From: Campylorhamphus procurvoides
Lineage: Eukaryota > Chordata > Aves > Passeriformes > Dendrocolaptidae
Reading direction: 5' to 3'
Assembly: GCA_013396655.1 (NCBI GenBank)
Contig: WBMV01001915.1
Coordinates: 310,001-374,000, forward strand
DNA length: 64,000 bases
A model generated the notes under the pieces. That model did no database searches. It saw only the letters and a program-made list of their open reading frames with translations, and was not told where the DNA came from. Numbering within the stretch: the first letter of the stretch is position 1; each line of letters begins with the position of its first letter. A program made the translations under genes and the position numbers. This document shows, one piece after another, positions 14,301 to 28,374 of the stretch.

Positions 14301-17300
14301 AGAGAGTTTTGTCAGATTTGAGAAGTACAGCTCTATGGAGATATAAAATGCAGCTTCTATAAAAAATTACATCGAAACATTATTTCTGCCATGTGTGATG
14401 GTGCAAGAAGGTTTCAGATTCAGGTCTTTAGAAGAGGACTTTCCCACTATACATGCAGTAGATACCTCGGTTTGGTCAACTAAATAAGAATCAGCATAAC
14501 TCATACTTGGATTCCTGAGGCTTGCACGAACACATATGTCATAATAAAATTTAAAACTAAAAAATAGGCTAAGTCTAATATTGTGCCAGAACACTTCTTG
14601 TCTAATGCATGTGCATTCTAACACAATCTTTTTTACAAAAGCAGATCTATTTTGGCTATTCTAAAGCAGAACTATGTAATCTAAATGGTCTCTACACACT
14701 AAAAATTTCACACCAAAGTGAAAAAAAATAGGTACATCAAGCACACACGCATTACAAAAGCATGAAATGTATTTTTATAGTCTCATGCTTTCTTGTGGTT
14801 TTCCAAACCCTGACAAACCTGTCTCAGAATGCTGTTTCTTTTTCGGCAATGGTTTGTCATCAGTTATTGTACCATTCACCTTTTTCTGCTGGTCTTCCCA
14901 TGTTACTTCTAGCATAAACCAAAACAAAACAAAAAATCAGAAATATTATGTAACTTACATTACAAGACACCTAATATCATTTGGGATTGATCATTGATCT
15001 AAACAAAGGTATTATCATTAATATGGCAAAAATTTAAATTCTTAAAGCCCTGCGGTGAGGAGAATTAGTACACATCTTAAACATCCTGGAACAAAATATC
15101 TTATATGAAAATTACTATCTATGTAATCTGTCAAATATTCTGCTTTCTTTGATATTTAACAGTTGATATTAAAATAAAAGAGGCTTGTTTATATAATATT
15201 TTGGTCCATTTTTAAAAGTTATTACTCTACATTCTATAGCTTTTTGCATTATCTTTGTGTTTCTGTAAATTAAAAAGGAAGTTAGAAATATTTTGGTAAA
15301 AATGTCTTTGCAAATGTAAGAAAATCCCAACCAACCAACCAAAACAAATGAATAAAAAGCCACCTGAACAAGCAATCATGCATGTCTACTTTAAGTTCAA
15401 AAAGTACTTTCAACAATTAATTTTTACGCCAAAACTAAGTTGGTTTTACTAAATCTGGAATTTGATTTAAATTCAGTTTTTAATTTAAGCAGATTAAATT
15501 ACTGAATAAAAACTCTCTAATTATGGATATGGTACCTGAAATAGGCATTTCTGATCTAATCAGTCAGGAAAAAAGCCACGGGTAGCAGCTCATACACTAC
15601 TCTGGAGAGACTACATTCTCTGGACTTGGAAGATGTTAGTTTTTCTGAGGTTGTCAATTTCTGCACTTTAATTCTCTATCTTCTGACAAACTTGATGGTT
15701 AACATAACATTATTGTTATTAAACCTTTTGGTGTCTCATGCCAAAACCAAATCTAGATCAATTAACAGGACTCTAAACTCCATTCTTGCTTTGGGCTGTT
15801 AAGAATCTGCTTGTTTTGCTGATCCCTCGAAATGAAGTTCCTCACAACTATTAGCCACAAATGTTATCACTTTTATGTTCATAGAAATAGCCAGTGATGG
15901 AGAATGATAGATATGAAAAACATTTTTAATCTTATAAATTCAAAATAAATTTACATAAAATTATATTAATCTATTATCCTTTATTATTAATTTTTAAAGG
16001 AGATTGATGAATATCTAGCATTGAAAATAAAAGCATGTAAAAATGTTATCTGTAGGCATCCTGCACCCTTCTTATCTGTGGCTGCTGTTGGCCCCTGACA
16101 GGCTGCTGTCCTATGAAAGGATGCTTTGATTTTTGAAAGTGATGGAGATATAGGCTTTAACTAATGCAACAATAAAATTGCCACTATAATGATTTCATGA
16201 CGCCACATGAAACAGGCACACTGAAAGAGAAACTATCACCTCTGAAGTACCCTGTGTAGTAAGTACTAAATGGAAAATTTCAAAGGGAACATTCTATTAT
16301 AAAGCTGTGGAAATAAATTCTGTTTCTTCCTAGCAAAATGTGAGTCTTTCTTTTTTCTCTCTGAACATACACAGCAATAAAATATGTACTGATGTCATTT
16401 ATGCTTTCTTTTTCTTGAATGAGTCCAAAGTGCCTTCTTAATGCATAGAAAAATTCAATGATTTTCATAAAACTACCTTTGACTTTAAGGAGTGGTCACT
16501 TCTAGGGGAAAAAAAAAAAGACTATAATTTAGGTCAAACAGTGGAGGTAATACTTAGAATAAGATAAAAGTAGGCAGACAGTAAGTTACGACACAAGATT
16601 TTTTCAGGATATATAACAAATAATCTAAATACTGAGGAGTATCAGGAAGCACAGTGATTTCCATGTCAGCTTTATGAAGATTTTAAAAGACTCTCTCTCT
16701 TAATCTCAGTTAGAGTCCTTTTCAGAACTCTTGATTCAGTTTAGAACCTAGAAACTGTAGGTTGCTCAGGCTTTGAACTGGAATGATGCAGCAAACCACA
16801 GAAGCACAAGATGATGCAGCAAAATACCAGATGCTGATAATGATGAATTTTCTTATGCAAATGCTTCCCTCCTCCCTTCTTTTCTTGATCTACAAACAGC
16901 AATAGCCTTTTTCACAACTACACTTTACTTGAAATATTTATATATATTTTCCTTTTTTCTGGAATCTGTCCTTTTTTTTTTAAATCCACTCAGCTTTTAT
17001 CTTGTTTTCAGCACCTAAATTTTTTTGTGAACCAATTTTTATCAGTGCACTTCTCATTTTAGACTTTTAATTAGGTTATCATAAAGTCTTCACTTTTTCA
17101 TTAAGACATACCTAATTTAGTAATCTTTTTCTGCAAATGAAGAGTCCTCAAACTTCTTTCTATTTTTAATTTTATACGATGAATGTTCAGAAAGAAATTA
17201 TGTTATTAATAATGTATGGTGACAACTGCTGTAAAAATAAGTCAAAACTGGATTTGGCTAGTGCTTCTTAAACACAAAGCAGCACAATAAGAAGTCATTA

Positions 17301-20149
17301 AAACTGTGAGGCAATCTGTCAAAAATCAAGAAACTGTTTTGAAGCAGATACTCAAGATCTTTAACTCATGCATTAAGAAGAGAAGAATAAGAAACAGTTA
17401 AGGCTAGATTCATTGCATACAACTTTTGCTTTACAAAACAAAGTCCCTAAGAAAATTAAAAAGAGCCATCAGTCTCTAGAGTTCACACAAAGAAATACTC
17501 TCAGCTGTCAAACCTCTACTAGGGGAAGGCAAAAGGTTTCAAATCATGATGTATGAATCATTCCAAATGTTCTAAATTATATCTGGAATGAATCCAGTCC
17601 CACCCTGCACCACCACATGCTGCTAATGGCATCAAAGCCAACTCCAAATGACACACAGTCAGCAATGAAGACTTCATGCCAAAGTGCTGCTGTTCTGACA
17701 TCACAGAAACCTTCAGGTGCCTAAGTAAAACAGTATTGATACTCCCCTGCCCTGATGTAACAGGAACTAGACTCACCCAGTATCTGAAAACATGTAACAC
17801 TCATAGTCTTTTTCTGACAAATACAGAGCGAGACCTCTCAGTAACATTCCACAGCCAACCAGACGACACAATCTTCCTCTTTTCACACAGTAACAGTCAA
17901 TCTACTTTTTTTTCTCCATACACTGGAAGAATATTTCACAGAATGATCCTGCACATTAGAGATCTAGGCATTTATCTGAGACGTTATGATCTGCCTTTCC
18001 TTCAGAATCTGAAATGCTTCTTAGAAGATTGTCCTGAATGCTGGTAAAGCATGGACAATGTAAAGGCAGAGACAGCACTTTGCACGTGCATTTGTGTGCA
18101 TACACATGCACATATCCACACAAACCCTTCACATGAAAATAGCATGCAAATTAGTGCCAAATCAACAAATTTTGTAAGGAAACTTTGTAAGACCTTAAAT
18201 ATACTGTTGTTCACAAATGGCTATGTAACCATCACTTACATAATTGTTTTAACAAATAGTGTTCCAATAAAATTTCTGACATATCATAATTATTTATTGC
18301 TTTGATTAAAACTTCCTTACTGAACTACACATTCTGCAAAAAAACCCTAAACAAGCAACCAAAAACCCTAAACCCTGAACTTCATTTCCTGTGGCTGCTG
18401 CTGGAATACTTTAATGGAAGAACTTTAATGGAAGTCATTGCATAAACATTATAAAGTACTGCAAATGTTTCATCTTGGTCTTATTAGTGTAAAGAAGATG
18501 ATAGTGCACTGTTGGTTATTTCTTACTCCAGAAATGTTTTCTTCAAACAGATTTCAAGGCTACATTAATTATTTGTAGCTATAAATCATTTAAGCCTAGT
18601 CCTGTAGCAATCTCATCATATTCCCTACCTGTAAATCCAGTCAATTCTGTTCTAAATTTATATTTTAAACGTTTTACAAATGGATTCCTTTGTATGGGGA
18701 ATAAATTGATTTGAATCTTCCATTGCTTATTTTTAATAAAATTGTAGATATTCTCAAGCAAAGTCCTAGAGAGCACCTGTTGCAATAGCATTCAGTAAGG
18801 TCATAGTCTACCTTTATCTAAAAATCAGATTTTGTAAATATAATTGAGTTGTAAAACAAAGAAACACCAGAAAAAACATTAATACTTGAGATTGCTTAGA
18901 AGAAAAGATACAGTCAGTTAATGGTACATTAAACATGTGTACATTAATGTTCAGTAAAGTATATTTAAATAACACAAAGCAAAGATATTTTTAAGCCACT
19001 ATCAAGGCTTTTTTTTCCAGGACCATTTTGGTCATGGGGAGTATTTTTTTTGTTTCATATTTTTTTTCATGTTTTTAAAATATGGCAGCTTTGCTCCCTC
19101 TTCTGGTTATATGCCTGAAACGCTCAATGCGGATGTGATGCATCTGGCCCCTCATCGATGGGCATATTTGGAACACCTCAGAAGAAGAGCTCTACTGAGT
19201 CACCTGTTTAGACAGGCACCTCGGGTTCATGTTGGCAGTGCTGATTTAAAGGAGAACCTAGGAGAGAGATATGAAGACACTGCACAGAGACCACTGCTGT
19301 TTAGGGAGATTCCTGAGACACACAGAATAAGCATTACTAAACACTTGTCCTGCTTACATCGCTCTCCCTCAGCATCCATGCCCCCTCTGCTGAAGACTAG
19401 ACACTGGGCTGGACGTATTTATTCAGTGCTGGTGTCCCTATCCTAACCCTATCCTTGTGCTGCTGCAAAAGGTAATCACAAAGAAAGTCAAAATATCCCC
19501 ACCATTTAATGAATGATGAATTCAAACAAGGAGAATTACAAGTAATGGCCAAATAAATGTGGGACAAAATACAAGTTTCTGCCCCATATCTCTTTTCCCT
19601 GATCTCTCCTCAGTTTACATTCCCATTCTCTGGGTGTCAGCAAGTACTCTGTGCACACAAGGAAATGTGAACAGCCTACAAATCCACTCTGCAGAATGCA
19701 GAAAGGAAGGTATAGCTTGGTATAGGGTTTGGGAGCCCTTTTTCATGTTATCTTAATATTTACTTAAAAGGGTGCAATCTCACAGCAAGGCTCCAAACAT
19801 TTTCTATGCAGAAAGATAATATCTTACTGTATGATTATACATGTCTCTCATGCACACACACACATGAAAAAAAAAAAGCTCTGCAAACAATCACAGGTAT
19901 TCTACCCTTTTTCAGTGCAGTTAAGATTGAAGCTTATGCCACAATTCTAAAATGTTAAAAAAAGTTCAGTTCAAAAAATGGTTCTGAAACTAAGCCAGTA
20001 GTATTAAAACTAATACCAACCAATATGGAAAATACGATAAATGGCTTACACAAGTATGAAAAATATAGATTTGTTTCTTCAGGAATCTCTAGATTCTTCT
20101 GAATATCAATTAGTAATAATTAATAACATATGTTTCTTTATTGCTGAAA

Positions 20150-20199
20150 TTTACACGCAAATTTACATGCAAATTTTACATGCATCTTTACATGCAAAT
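20150..20199. repeat. Short tandem array of tttacatgcaaa units
   Basis: Four degenerate copies of a 12-13-nt unit (tttacacgcaaa, tttacatgcaaa, tttacatgcat, tttacatgcaaa) lie in a row. Two contain the octamer ATGCAAAT (20167-20174 and 20192-20199), the POU/Oct consensus; regulatory meaning is not shown. Confidence 0.8.
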
Positions 20200-22578
20200 A
20201 CTCTGCACCAAAACATCTGTTTTATTTTTCTGTGTTACTTATAAAATATTAGATTAGAAACCAGACAAAGTGTGTTTGACTAGCAGACCAAATGACATCC
20301 CACTGTCACATACCAGTCATAGAAATGCTACTTGGTATTGTGATGTTGTTTTAAAAGATGCAATCACACATTTTTTATAAATAAGTTAAATTTCAATTTA
20401 TTGACAAGTTAGTAGTTAGACTCATTGTCATCTGTCATATACCCCAGATAGTTTTAGAGCTGAATTTGTAAAACAGCCACTGCTTTCATAAGGAATTTCA
20501 ATAGAATGTAGGTTCTTCAGTCTGGAGCATCTTATGGGTACTTTATTGCTTTGTGTTGTTGTGTTTTTTTGTTTTTTTTTTTAAATTTCACTATTTTCCC
20601 AGCTTGTAGATTGCAGTTATGTGCCTGCCTACAGCTACACAGTCTGAAAGGTCTATTTATTTAAACTTTATTTTACTTGAACTAGAATTTAATTAAAATG
20701 TAGTATTTCTCTAGGTATTCATAACACATATGAGTATGTTTTCTCACAGCACACATAAAACACATCCAGTATCACTTCTCATGCAAAATTCAGAGGCTAT
20801 TGTGGTCTCTTACTGAAGTAAGAGTCAGAGGGCCAGAGGAACAGAAAGCACACGAGACTCACGGCAGTCATGTTTAGTAGTTCAGGCAAAGTGTAGGCCT
20901 CATTTCCAGGAATCCAAATGGTCTTAGACAGAAGAAGATGCTCAGGTCAGCCATCAGGATGACAGTGCCCTCTGGCATGACAGCCACATGCTTGTTTTTC
21001 AAAAAAGGGTGTTTGAACACTACTTCTGCAAGTCAGATAAGTAGGTCCATCTTTCATCACTTCTTTGACTAGGGTCCCTTTATTCTGCCTAATTTGCCCT
21101 GCAGTCACTAAATTCCTTAAATTGGGTCTGAACTGTTCAACCAGTCTGGAATATAGCACACTTCCAATTCTACTCCTCAAGGCATCCAGACTGCTCATAG
21201 AGTGATGGGGCTCCCTTGCATGTGGAAATCACATCACATAGAAAGGGCAGGACTCAGTGACTTGGGTCTTGCTGTAGACTCAAGACACAAATAGGCTCCA
21301 GACACTTCTCAGTCTGGGACATGAGAATTGGAAAGCATTCTTGATTCCCATAATATGAACAAAGCTGTAAGGTAATCCTCGGAAATATTGTAGAGTGAGG
21401 GAACTGGAAACCTGACAGGCTTAAAATTCTGCTTTGGTAAATACATCATTTTCTGTGCACTCTACATTAAGACTGTAAAGGACAGAATTATGTGGATCCT
21501 TTTTCACAAACCCAAATGATCAAAAGATGTCATACAAAATACAGGCAAGAGAAATGCAAAAGAAAATTGAAAAGGGATAGCAGTTTTGGCAATCAATATT
21601 TGAAATTGAATATTAGGCACTGATTATTCTCTCGGAGAATAAAAGCTCTGCTCAAGACATTTCTAAAATATCAAATGGAGAGCTTAGAGGAATTAATACA
21701 AATATTAAAAGAAACTATCTTACATACAGGTTAGTACTGATTATTTTATTATCCAACATACATTTTTCAGACTCTATAATGAAGCATATAAAATATTAGT
21801 TTTGTTGAAGGAGTGGAAGATAAACTGAGAACACAAAGAGCTTTGGCCTGACTAAATCGCTGTTTATTGGTTTGTCAGCCTTGTCAAGTCAGTGGCAAAA
21901 GCCACCAACTGTACTACGACTGGAATTTAGATCTTAAAAGTGTGACACTGAACTATCTGGTAATTACCATGTATTACAATTATAGTAGCAGACTCCCAGC
22001 ATTTTAATCCATTCAGGACTATGTTGGCACAGCCACCAGAGTAAGCAAAGTGACCCCATGCATTGCTCTGATGGGCTGGTGACACAGCACCTTCTCTGAC
22101 GGGACCCCTCTCCATCTTGCCTACACTTGATAAAAAGGGACATATTAAAAATGGTGTGTTTTTCTTTCTCACACAATGAACTAGCACAGGCAAAACTTAA
22201 TCCCTGCTCTCCTGACACCTGTATTCATTCTGCTAATTTGTTCTAGGGAATAGACAGCCAGGAATAGGCCATAATAGTGTATCACAATCTATACCCCATG
22301 TGGGTTCTGGTAGAGATGGAAGTAAATACCCAAATTTTAATAAATCCAAGACACTATCTAGAGTATATTTCATTCATTGGAAGAAGATATTGATGAGACA
22401 AAGTCTAAGTGTAACATGGAAGTATGTGGAAATATACTAACATATTTCTTCAAAATTAACAAAACAATTTAGAAGCATGAACTCAAATAATTAACTTCAA
22501 AGTAAGCTCTTGTTGTTCATTGCAACTTTCTTGTTCTATTTTTTAGATAAGAAACCTAAAACTCCATGTTAATATTTC

Positions 22579-22610
22579 AGTGCTTTGAATTAAGCTTAAT
22601 TCAAAGCACT
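22579..22610. repeat. 32-bp perfect palindrome
   Basis: The sequence reads identically on both strands from AGTGCTTTGAATTAAG to its exact reverse complement, with a HindIII site (aagctt) at the centre and no loop. No larger element was recognised around it. Confidence 0.93.
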
Positions 22611-25600
22611 TAATTCACAGCATTTAAAAGAGAATATCAAACAAAATATGAACTTGGCAATAGAAATTATTGCTAATAACATAAGCTTTTCTCTACCAGT
22701 ATATGATAATTAAAACGGTCCATTTTTGCTAGTCATGTTAAAATGTGCTAAACCTGTAAAATATATGCCTAAAGAATGTAAAAGTATACAGATCTGGTAA
22801 AAAGTGGAAGACAATGCAAGTAATTTTGCAGATGTCTCTAAACTACTTGGCCTCTTAGACCAAGGCAGACTGGGAATTCCAGAATGAGAAGGAATATAGA
22901 AATTATCCCCCTAGTTCTAAATAGCCAATATGATCACATACCTATAGCATAGCTAGATATAGCATAAACTACATCTTCAGTAATAGAGTGAGCTGTAAAA
23001 ATATAAAAATCTCGAGTTTTTGATATCAAGAAATATTTTAAAACCACAGCTGAAAATAATTACATCCAAGAAGTAAAACAACACACTGAAATTGTACATG
23101 AATGAACTTACTGATTTTGAGCTAGTAGAACTAAGCAACACACAAGCATGCAGCAAAAACTAGCTAAGATTTTTCAAGCACCCACAATTCACAAGCAATA
23201 TCATAATTAACTTGCCTTTTCGCCCATTAACAGGTGGAGTTTGATGTTTTTCCTCACAATCTTTACAACATTAAAAACAGACAATGATGATTAACAATTG
23301 GAACAGCTACTATGATGAGCAATGTAACTATAAGCACACAACAGATGTGTTGTAAGCTATGTGAGCACAACTCCATGCACTATGCTTGAGTTATCACAAA
23401 ACACAGAGTGAAGAGCACACAGTACACACACCAATGAACACCACAGAGACAAACCAGAACAAAAGCAAGAAAAAGGTAAATTGTACTATAATGAAAAATG
23501 GGAAGGCAAAGATCTCAAAGGACACTTTGGATACTTAAGTGAGAACTACAATTAAAAAAAAAAATAAACCTGCTTTCCACTTCCCAAACTTTGAAATTAT
23601 TCTAGCATCCAGATTTCTGAACAAGTAATGAGTCCTTCACATTAATTATTGCTGACTTTCTTTCGTAGAAGAAAAGAGCAATCCATATTTTCTTTTAAAT
23701 AACAATGGGACTAGGGTTCAGGGCACAGGATTCAGGCACTTACCCTTTTTAGCATTTTAGGCATACCATATGTATGTTAGCAATTTTTCCTACCAGCTAG
23801 TACTAAATGTGTTTCTTGTTCAGCTCATCATTTTTTCACACCACACTTTGACCACTTTTGACAATTATTGACATGGATAACAGAATGCAACCAATTAGCA
23901 ATGCATGTAAAAGTAAATTTATGCATTTATGATTCTTCCTTTGAGAAATAAATATAAGAACAGAAAAATTATTGAAAAAATTATTGATCTTTAGATCTCT
24001 GCATATATTTGAACCTATACAGGGTGTTTTCTGAAATAAGAAGTTAAATTTTTATGTTTTAATCACATGGCATTTGAGCTGAAAAAATATTTTATGTGTT
24101 TGATTTGATCATCAACTATCAGTTTTGATCCCACAACCAACTCAACTGTCTTCCAAGCAGGATTAGGGACATGACACAAATAAGTCTAAGGATTTTCATT
24201 GAATGCAGTTTTCTACTATTTTTGTTCAGCATAATCAATCTGCTTACACAAATGAAAGAAAAAAAATATGTCATGGTAGAATGAAATTTACTTCCCTGCT
24301 TGTGAAAATTATCAACGCAAAGTAGAGAGCACCACATCTAAAAGGTGTCCACCCATCTCTGCCAAGTGCGTCACTTGAGTACTTGAGCATAGTGACAGAG
24401 TACTTTCATAAAGAGGGATAAAAAAAGTTAGGTGATTTTTTTTTCACAGATTGTATTATTTTAAGCATTCACAACTGGTAAATAAACTATGCTACAATGA
24501 ATTTGCTTGTGTTTTTCTTTCATAAAACTATATAAATATTCGCTGGATTTTTTCTTTTAGTATAGTTATAAGCTGGGGAGCAAAGCTTCCCTATATGCTC
24601 AGGGGAGAACATATCTAGAGGAGATAGGCACTTGTGGTCAGACAGACCTGCCTCGACCTCTGCCTCCTGAACTCCAGTATGCTTGTTTTCTTCATCTCCT
24701 GCTGCAATTGTATAAGCAAGGTATGACAGAGGGAAAAAAAGCAAGACAAAAACATGCATGCTTCGTTACAAGCTGTTTAAATAAAAGATAAACATCAAAC
24801 AGAAACATCCACAATAACATACAAACCCTCAGGCTGTGGCAGATATGATTTTTTTAGCAAAGCAAAGGTTAAATAAATCCTTGTGCTATTTTTAATTAAT
24901 GTCTCTAGTTTACTCCAAAGAGATTCTTCTGCAAGTAATGATGCTCATATGCAGCCCTTATTGTCCCTTGTTGCCAATTTCTTATTAAATTTTGAAGCAC
25001 CAGAAAGCAGACAGTAAGTACCACAGCAGAGAAAACAGACAGATATCGGTAGATAATTGGTTTAAAAGCATCTTCTGCTTGGCTTTGCTTTAGTTTTTCT
25101 AGGAATAAAAGTCTAAACCTCCATTTTCAAACAGCACATTTAAAACTGTATATAAATCATAAACAAGTGGACATATTTGGTACTTTAATAAGTGCAGAGG
25201 AAATAATGCAAGTACTTTTCCAGCTTGGAAAAAATATCCTCAATTTGCTGGATAATATGCTTTTTACCTGGATTTCATAATAGTTGAAATGCATAAAGTG
25301 AGACCCTCTTCCACCAGTATCTACAGTTGCCTAGGGTATATTTAAATACTAGAGAACACTGAAATAGTTTGAAACAACAGTGAAAATACCATTAACGATA
25401 AGAAACACAAATACATATTTTTATTCCATTAATAATAAAGAACCATAACTTTATTTTGTGACAAAGCTCATGAGGGTACCAACAGCAGTGATATCAAAGA
25501 GCGTCGAGCTGAGCAACTGGTGCACTATATGCCTGCTTTCATTTAAATGTCAGTTATTGGTTAAAGATTTTTGATGTGATGCAATGTACTGTAGTTTTTC

Positions 25601-27439
25601 AAGATTCAGATTTTGATTACTTATCAATTTTTTTGTTCTCTGTTCCCAGAATTCTTTTCAGTTCTCTCATTACTTGTATAAGCTTATGTGCAATTAAATA
25701 GCTCACCAAATTACTTCAGGTTTGGCTAGAATGTAATAGTAATTTAAAAACTACTTGTTCTAGCAGCTTATTGTTAATAGAGAAAGAAATTTAGACTATA
25801 ATCAAAGCCAATGCAATGGAAAATAATCTCTGCATAATTTCTGCTCTATAATTCTGTGATAAAACCATGACATTTAAATCCTAATTGAAATCATGACTGA
25901 AAATTCCAGTTAAAATACTCACTAGGGATATCACCTATACAGACAACCTTCTCTCATATAAACAAATATATAGAAGATGTGCCTAAGACTTTAAAAAAAT
26001 CAATTTCAGTAGAATTGAAGTGGTTTTGGCATGTTGCACCCTGAAACATAGACAAACAATGGCTGTTCCAAGCACAGCTGTATGAGACCTCAGTCATTTT
26101 GTAGTTCCACATAAGTGAGACCTTCAAATTTCACAAATCTGTTTAATTCCTCCTTTTGCGAATCCAAGAGAAAATTATAAACTATGACTTTCCTTGAAAG
26201 GTCAGAATCTTTCAAGTAAGCACCTTAAGCTTTTTGTGATACGTAAGCTTTGTTCAAGTTTTTCTATGGAAATTGGACCAATGCAAACAAAATATTTTAA
26301 TATTCTTCAGGGGCTCAGGAATCTGCCACCTCTCAGGAGTGTGAACTAAGTATCCACAAGTGAAACCCAAAGGCGGGGGTTTTTGTGGCTTTTTTTGTAA
26401 ATTCTTAGGTGAAATCAAAAACCCAAGGTCGATTCAGGCAGTATCCTAAGGAAGCCTTGTTACTAATGTTAACTAAGCTATTCTCTTTAATTTCCTGTCA
26501 AGCACATAGAATGTAAGTTATGGTGTGCAAGCACCAAGGTGTCTGTCATCAAACAGCCAGTACCACAGAAGCATCCACACAAAAAATGGCTGGGTGCAAA
26601 GCTTCATTTTTCAGACTGCTGTGCTTGACTAAATCATCAAGTTCATAGCCAAGCTGAAGGTAATCCAAGCTCCTATCCTACATTATACACATGTTATCAA
26701 TCACCTTTCATAAAATAAAGTACCATATGCCATATATTTTTAAAAACCTCTGAAATCACAGTTGACAGAATATGACAGAATTATGACCAGAGTTAATACA
26801 GGTTCTCTGCAACTGCATTATAATAGTCTGTCTCTCATCAAACCTTGGTAGTGTATTGGAAAGCACACAATAAAATTCCTTTATATTTTACAGAACTATG
26901 TCTCATTTACAAAGAGATTATGTTCTAAATGAGAAAAAAAACCCCTTAAAATAAAAAGCATGTATTTGTCTCAAGGGTTTCTCTGTTTTCCTAACCATCA
27001 GAATGTTCCAGGAACCTGCACTCCATACTGCATGAGTTACGACAACAGCACATTGACACTGCTCTTTTTACAGATTCGAAATTGTGTCTGAGAGATATAA
27101 AAACTGGATATATGGCTGCGAGCTATCCCTGATTAAACCTAATCCAGTATTCCTGTTAATTCCACTCATAGCTAATTTTATTCTGGAAAAAGATCACCCA
27201 TACCTGAAGTCAAGAGAGGACAGTTAATCAGCATTAATGTCAGGTTTAACAGCCTCTGAAATAACTTTCCCAAGACACGAGATTATTGTGAGATCATATA
27301 ATTAAAGTCTGTACCATAAAGCATAAACAGAAGAGTAAATCCTGACTGAGCTCTGCTACTTGCTAAATTTCTGAGGCCTTCATTTTCATATTTTAAGGTT
27401 TTATTGGCCTAATATAATTTTCTAGTTTTTATGGTTGGA

Positions 27440-28331
27440 TGTGATGCCTTAGGGTTTTCATGAATTTGTAGATTTTTATACTTCTAGATAGTTTCTCACA
27501 TATAGAGTAGCTTGCAACCTCTAACACTATGCTAGCCGTCTTAAGGGTCAGATAATAGCTGGAACACCATGCAAGGGAAACATGTACCAGAGCTAAGGCA
27601 ACTAGATACCATGTTAGTCAAAACAAGAAAGCAAAGCCCAGCAACCTTGGAGAAGCTCCAATAAAGGAAAGTGGCATAAAGAAAGGGGTCTTAAGACCTC
27701 CAACTCAATTCTAGGAGAGGTGTGCCATGAGGTGGAACCAAGGGAAGTTCTGGGCATGGACATATCTCTGATTGGATGGGACCTTTAGATATGATAATTG
27801 AGTAGAGTTATAAAATTAGTATGCTGCAACTTAGACCAGGCTTTTCTGCTTTCTCTGGCTGCTACACTTTATTGACATTTCTCTCTCTCACACATACACA
27901 CACACACACTCTCTGCTGCCCAGCCTGGTGTGGTGCCCGGTGTTCCCCACCCAAAAGAGGGGGATGGGTTGTTGTCCCTTGTTTGCTTTGGCGAGACATG
28001 GCAGAGTGGCTCAGGGGTGGCTGGATACAGTCGGGAATGAAATGAAAGGGACGCCTTTCGGATTAATTTACTCTGCATGTTTTGAAGCGGTGGTGCTTGG
28101 AAAAGAGCTCACATGGTATTCCTGAGGCCATGAGTTCATCCTAGCACCGGTCTTTTCTATCTGTTCCTTATCAACACGTGTTGTACTCTTTAATACTTTT
28201 TATACTTTATATACTCTTTTATACTCCTTTATATTCTGTACCCCAAAATCCCATAAGTAAAAGAACTCATCTCTGCTTACCCACATAAAGTTGTCTTGGA
28301 AAGTTTTTTTCCCTTTCCTTAAGGCAACACA
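27440..28331 (+). mobile_element. Solo LTR-like element, probably of an endogenous retrovirus
   Basis: The 892-bp block starts TGTGATGCCTTAGGG and ends CCTTAAGGCAACACA. The ends form an imperfect inverted repeat matching at 13 of 15 positions, with TG...CA termini. The same 4 bases (TGGA) flank both sides at 27436-27439 and 28332-28335, as expected for a target-site duplication of a class I (gammaretrovirus-like) ERV. A TATA-like ttataaaatt lies at about 27807. Base composition is richer in G+C than the surroundings, notably 27900-28130. There is no internal retroviral gene, so it would be a solo LTR left by recombination. A short flank match can arise by chance, and a non-autonomous DNA transposon is an alternative. 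The family was not identified. Confidence 0.62.
27881..27914. repeat. CT/CA microsatellite inside the LTR-like element
   Basis: A ctctctct run is followed by an imperfect (ca)n run and another short ct run. It sits about 75 bp downstream of the TATA-like sequence. Confidence 0.85.
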
Positions 28332-28355
28332 TGGATAGTTGGGAGATTTGGGGTT

Positions 28356-28374
28356 TGTGTGTGTGTGTGTGTGT
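28356..28374. repeat. (TG)n microsatellite
   Basis: Uninterrupted TG dinucleotides, about nine units, lie just outside the 3' end of the LTR-like element. Confidence 0.95.

Noticed and set aside
27821..28125. Overlapping open frames of 65-74 codons
   Set aside because: They fall inside the LTR-like element and include a microsatellite; no retroviral protein motif is visible.
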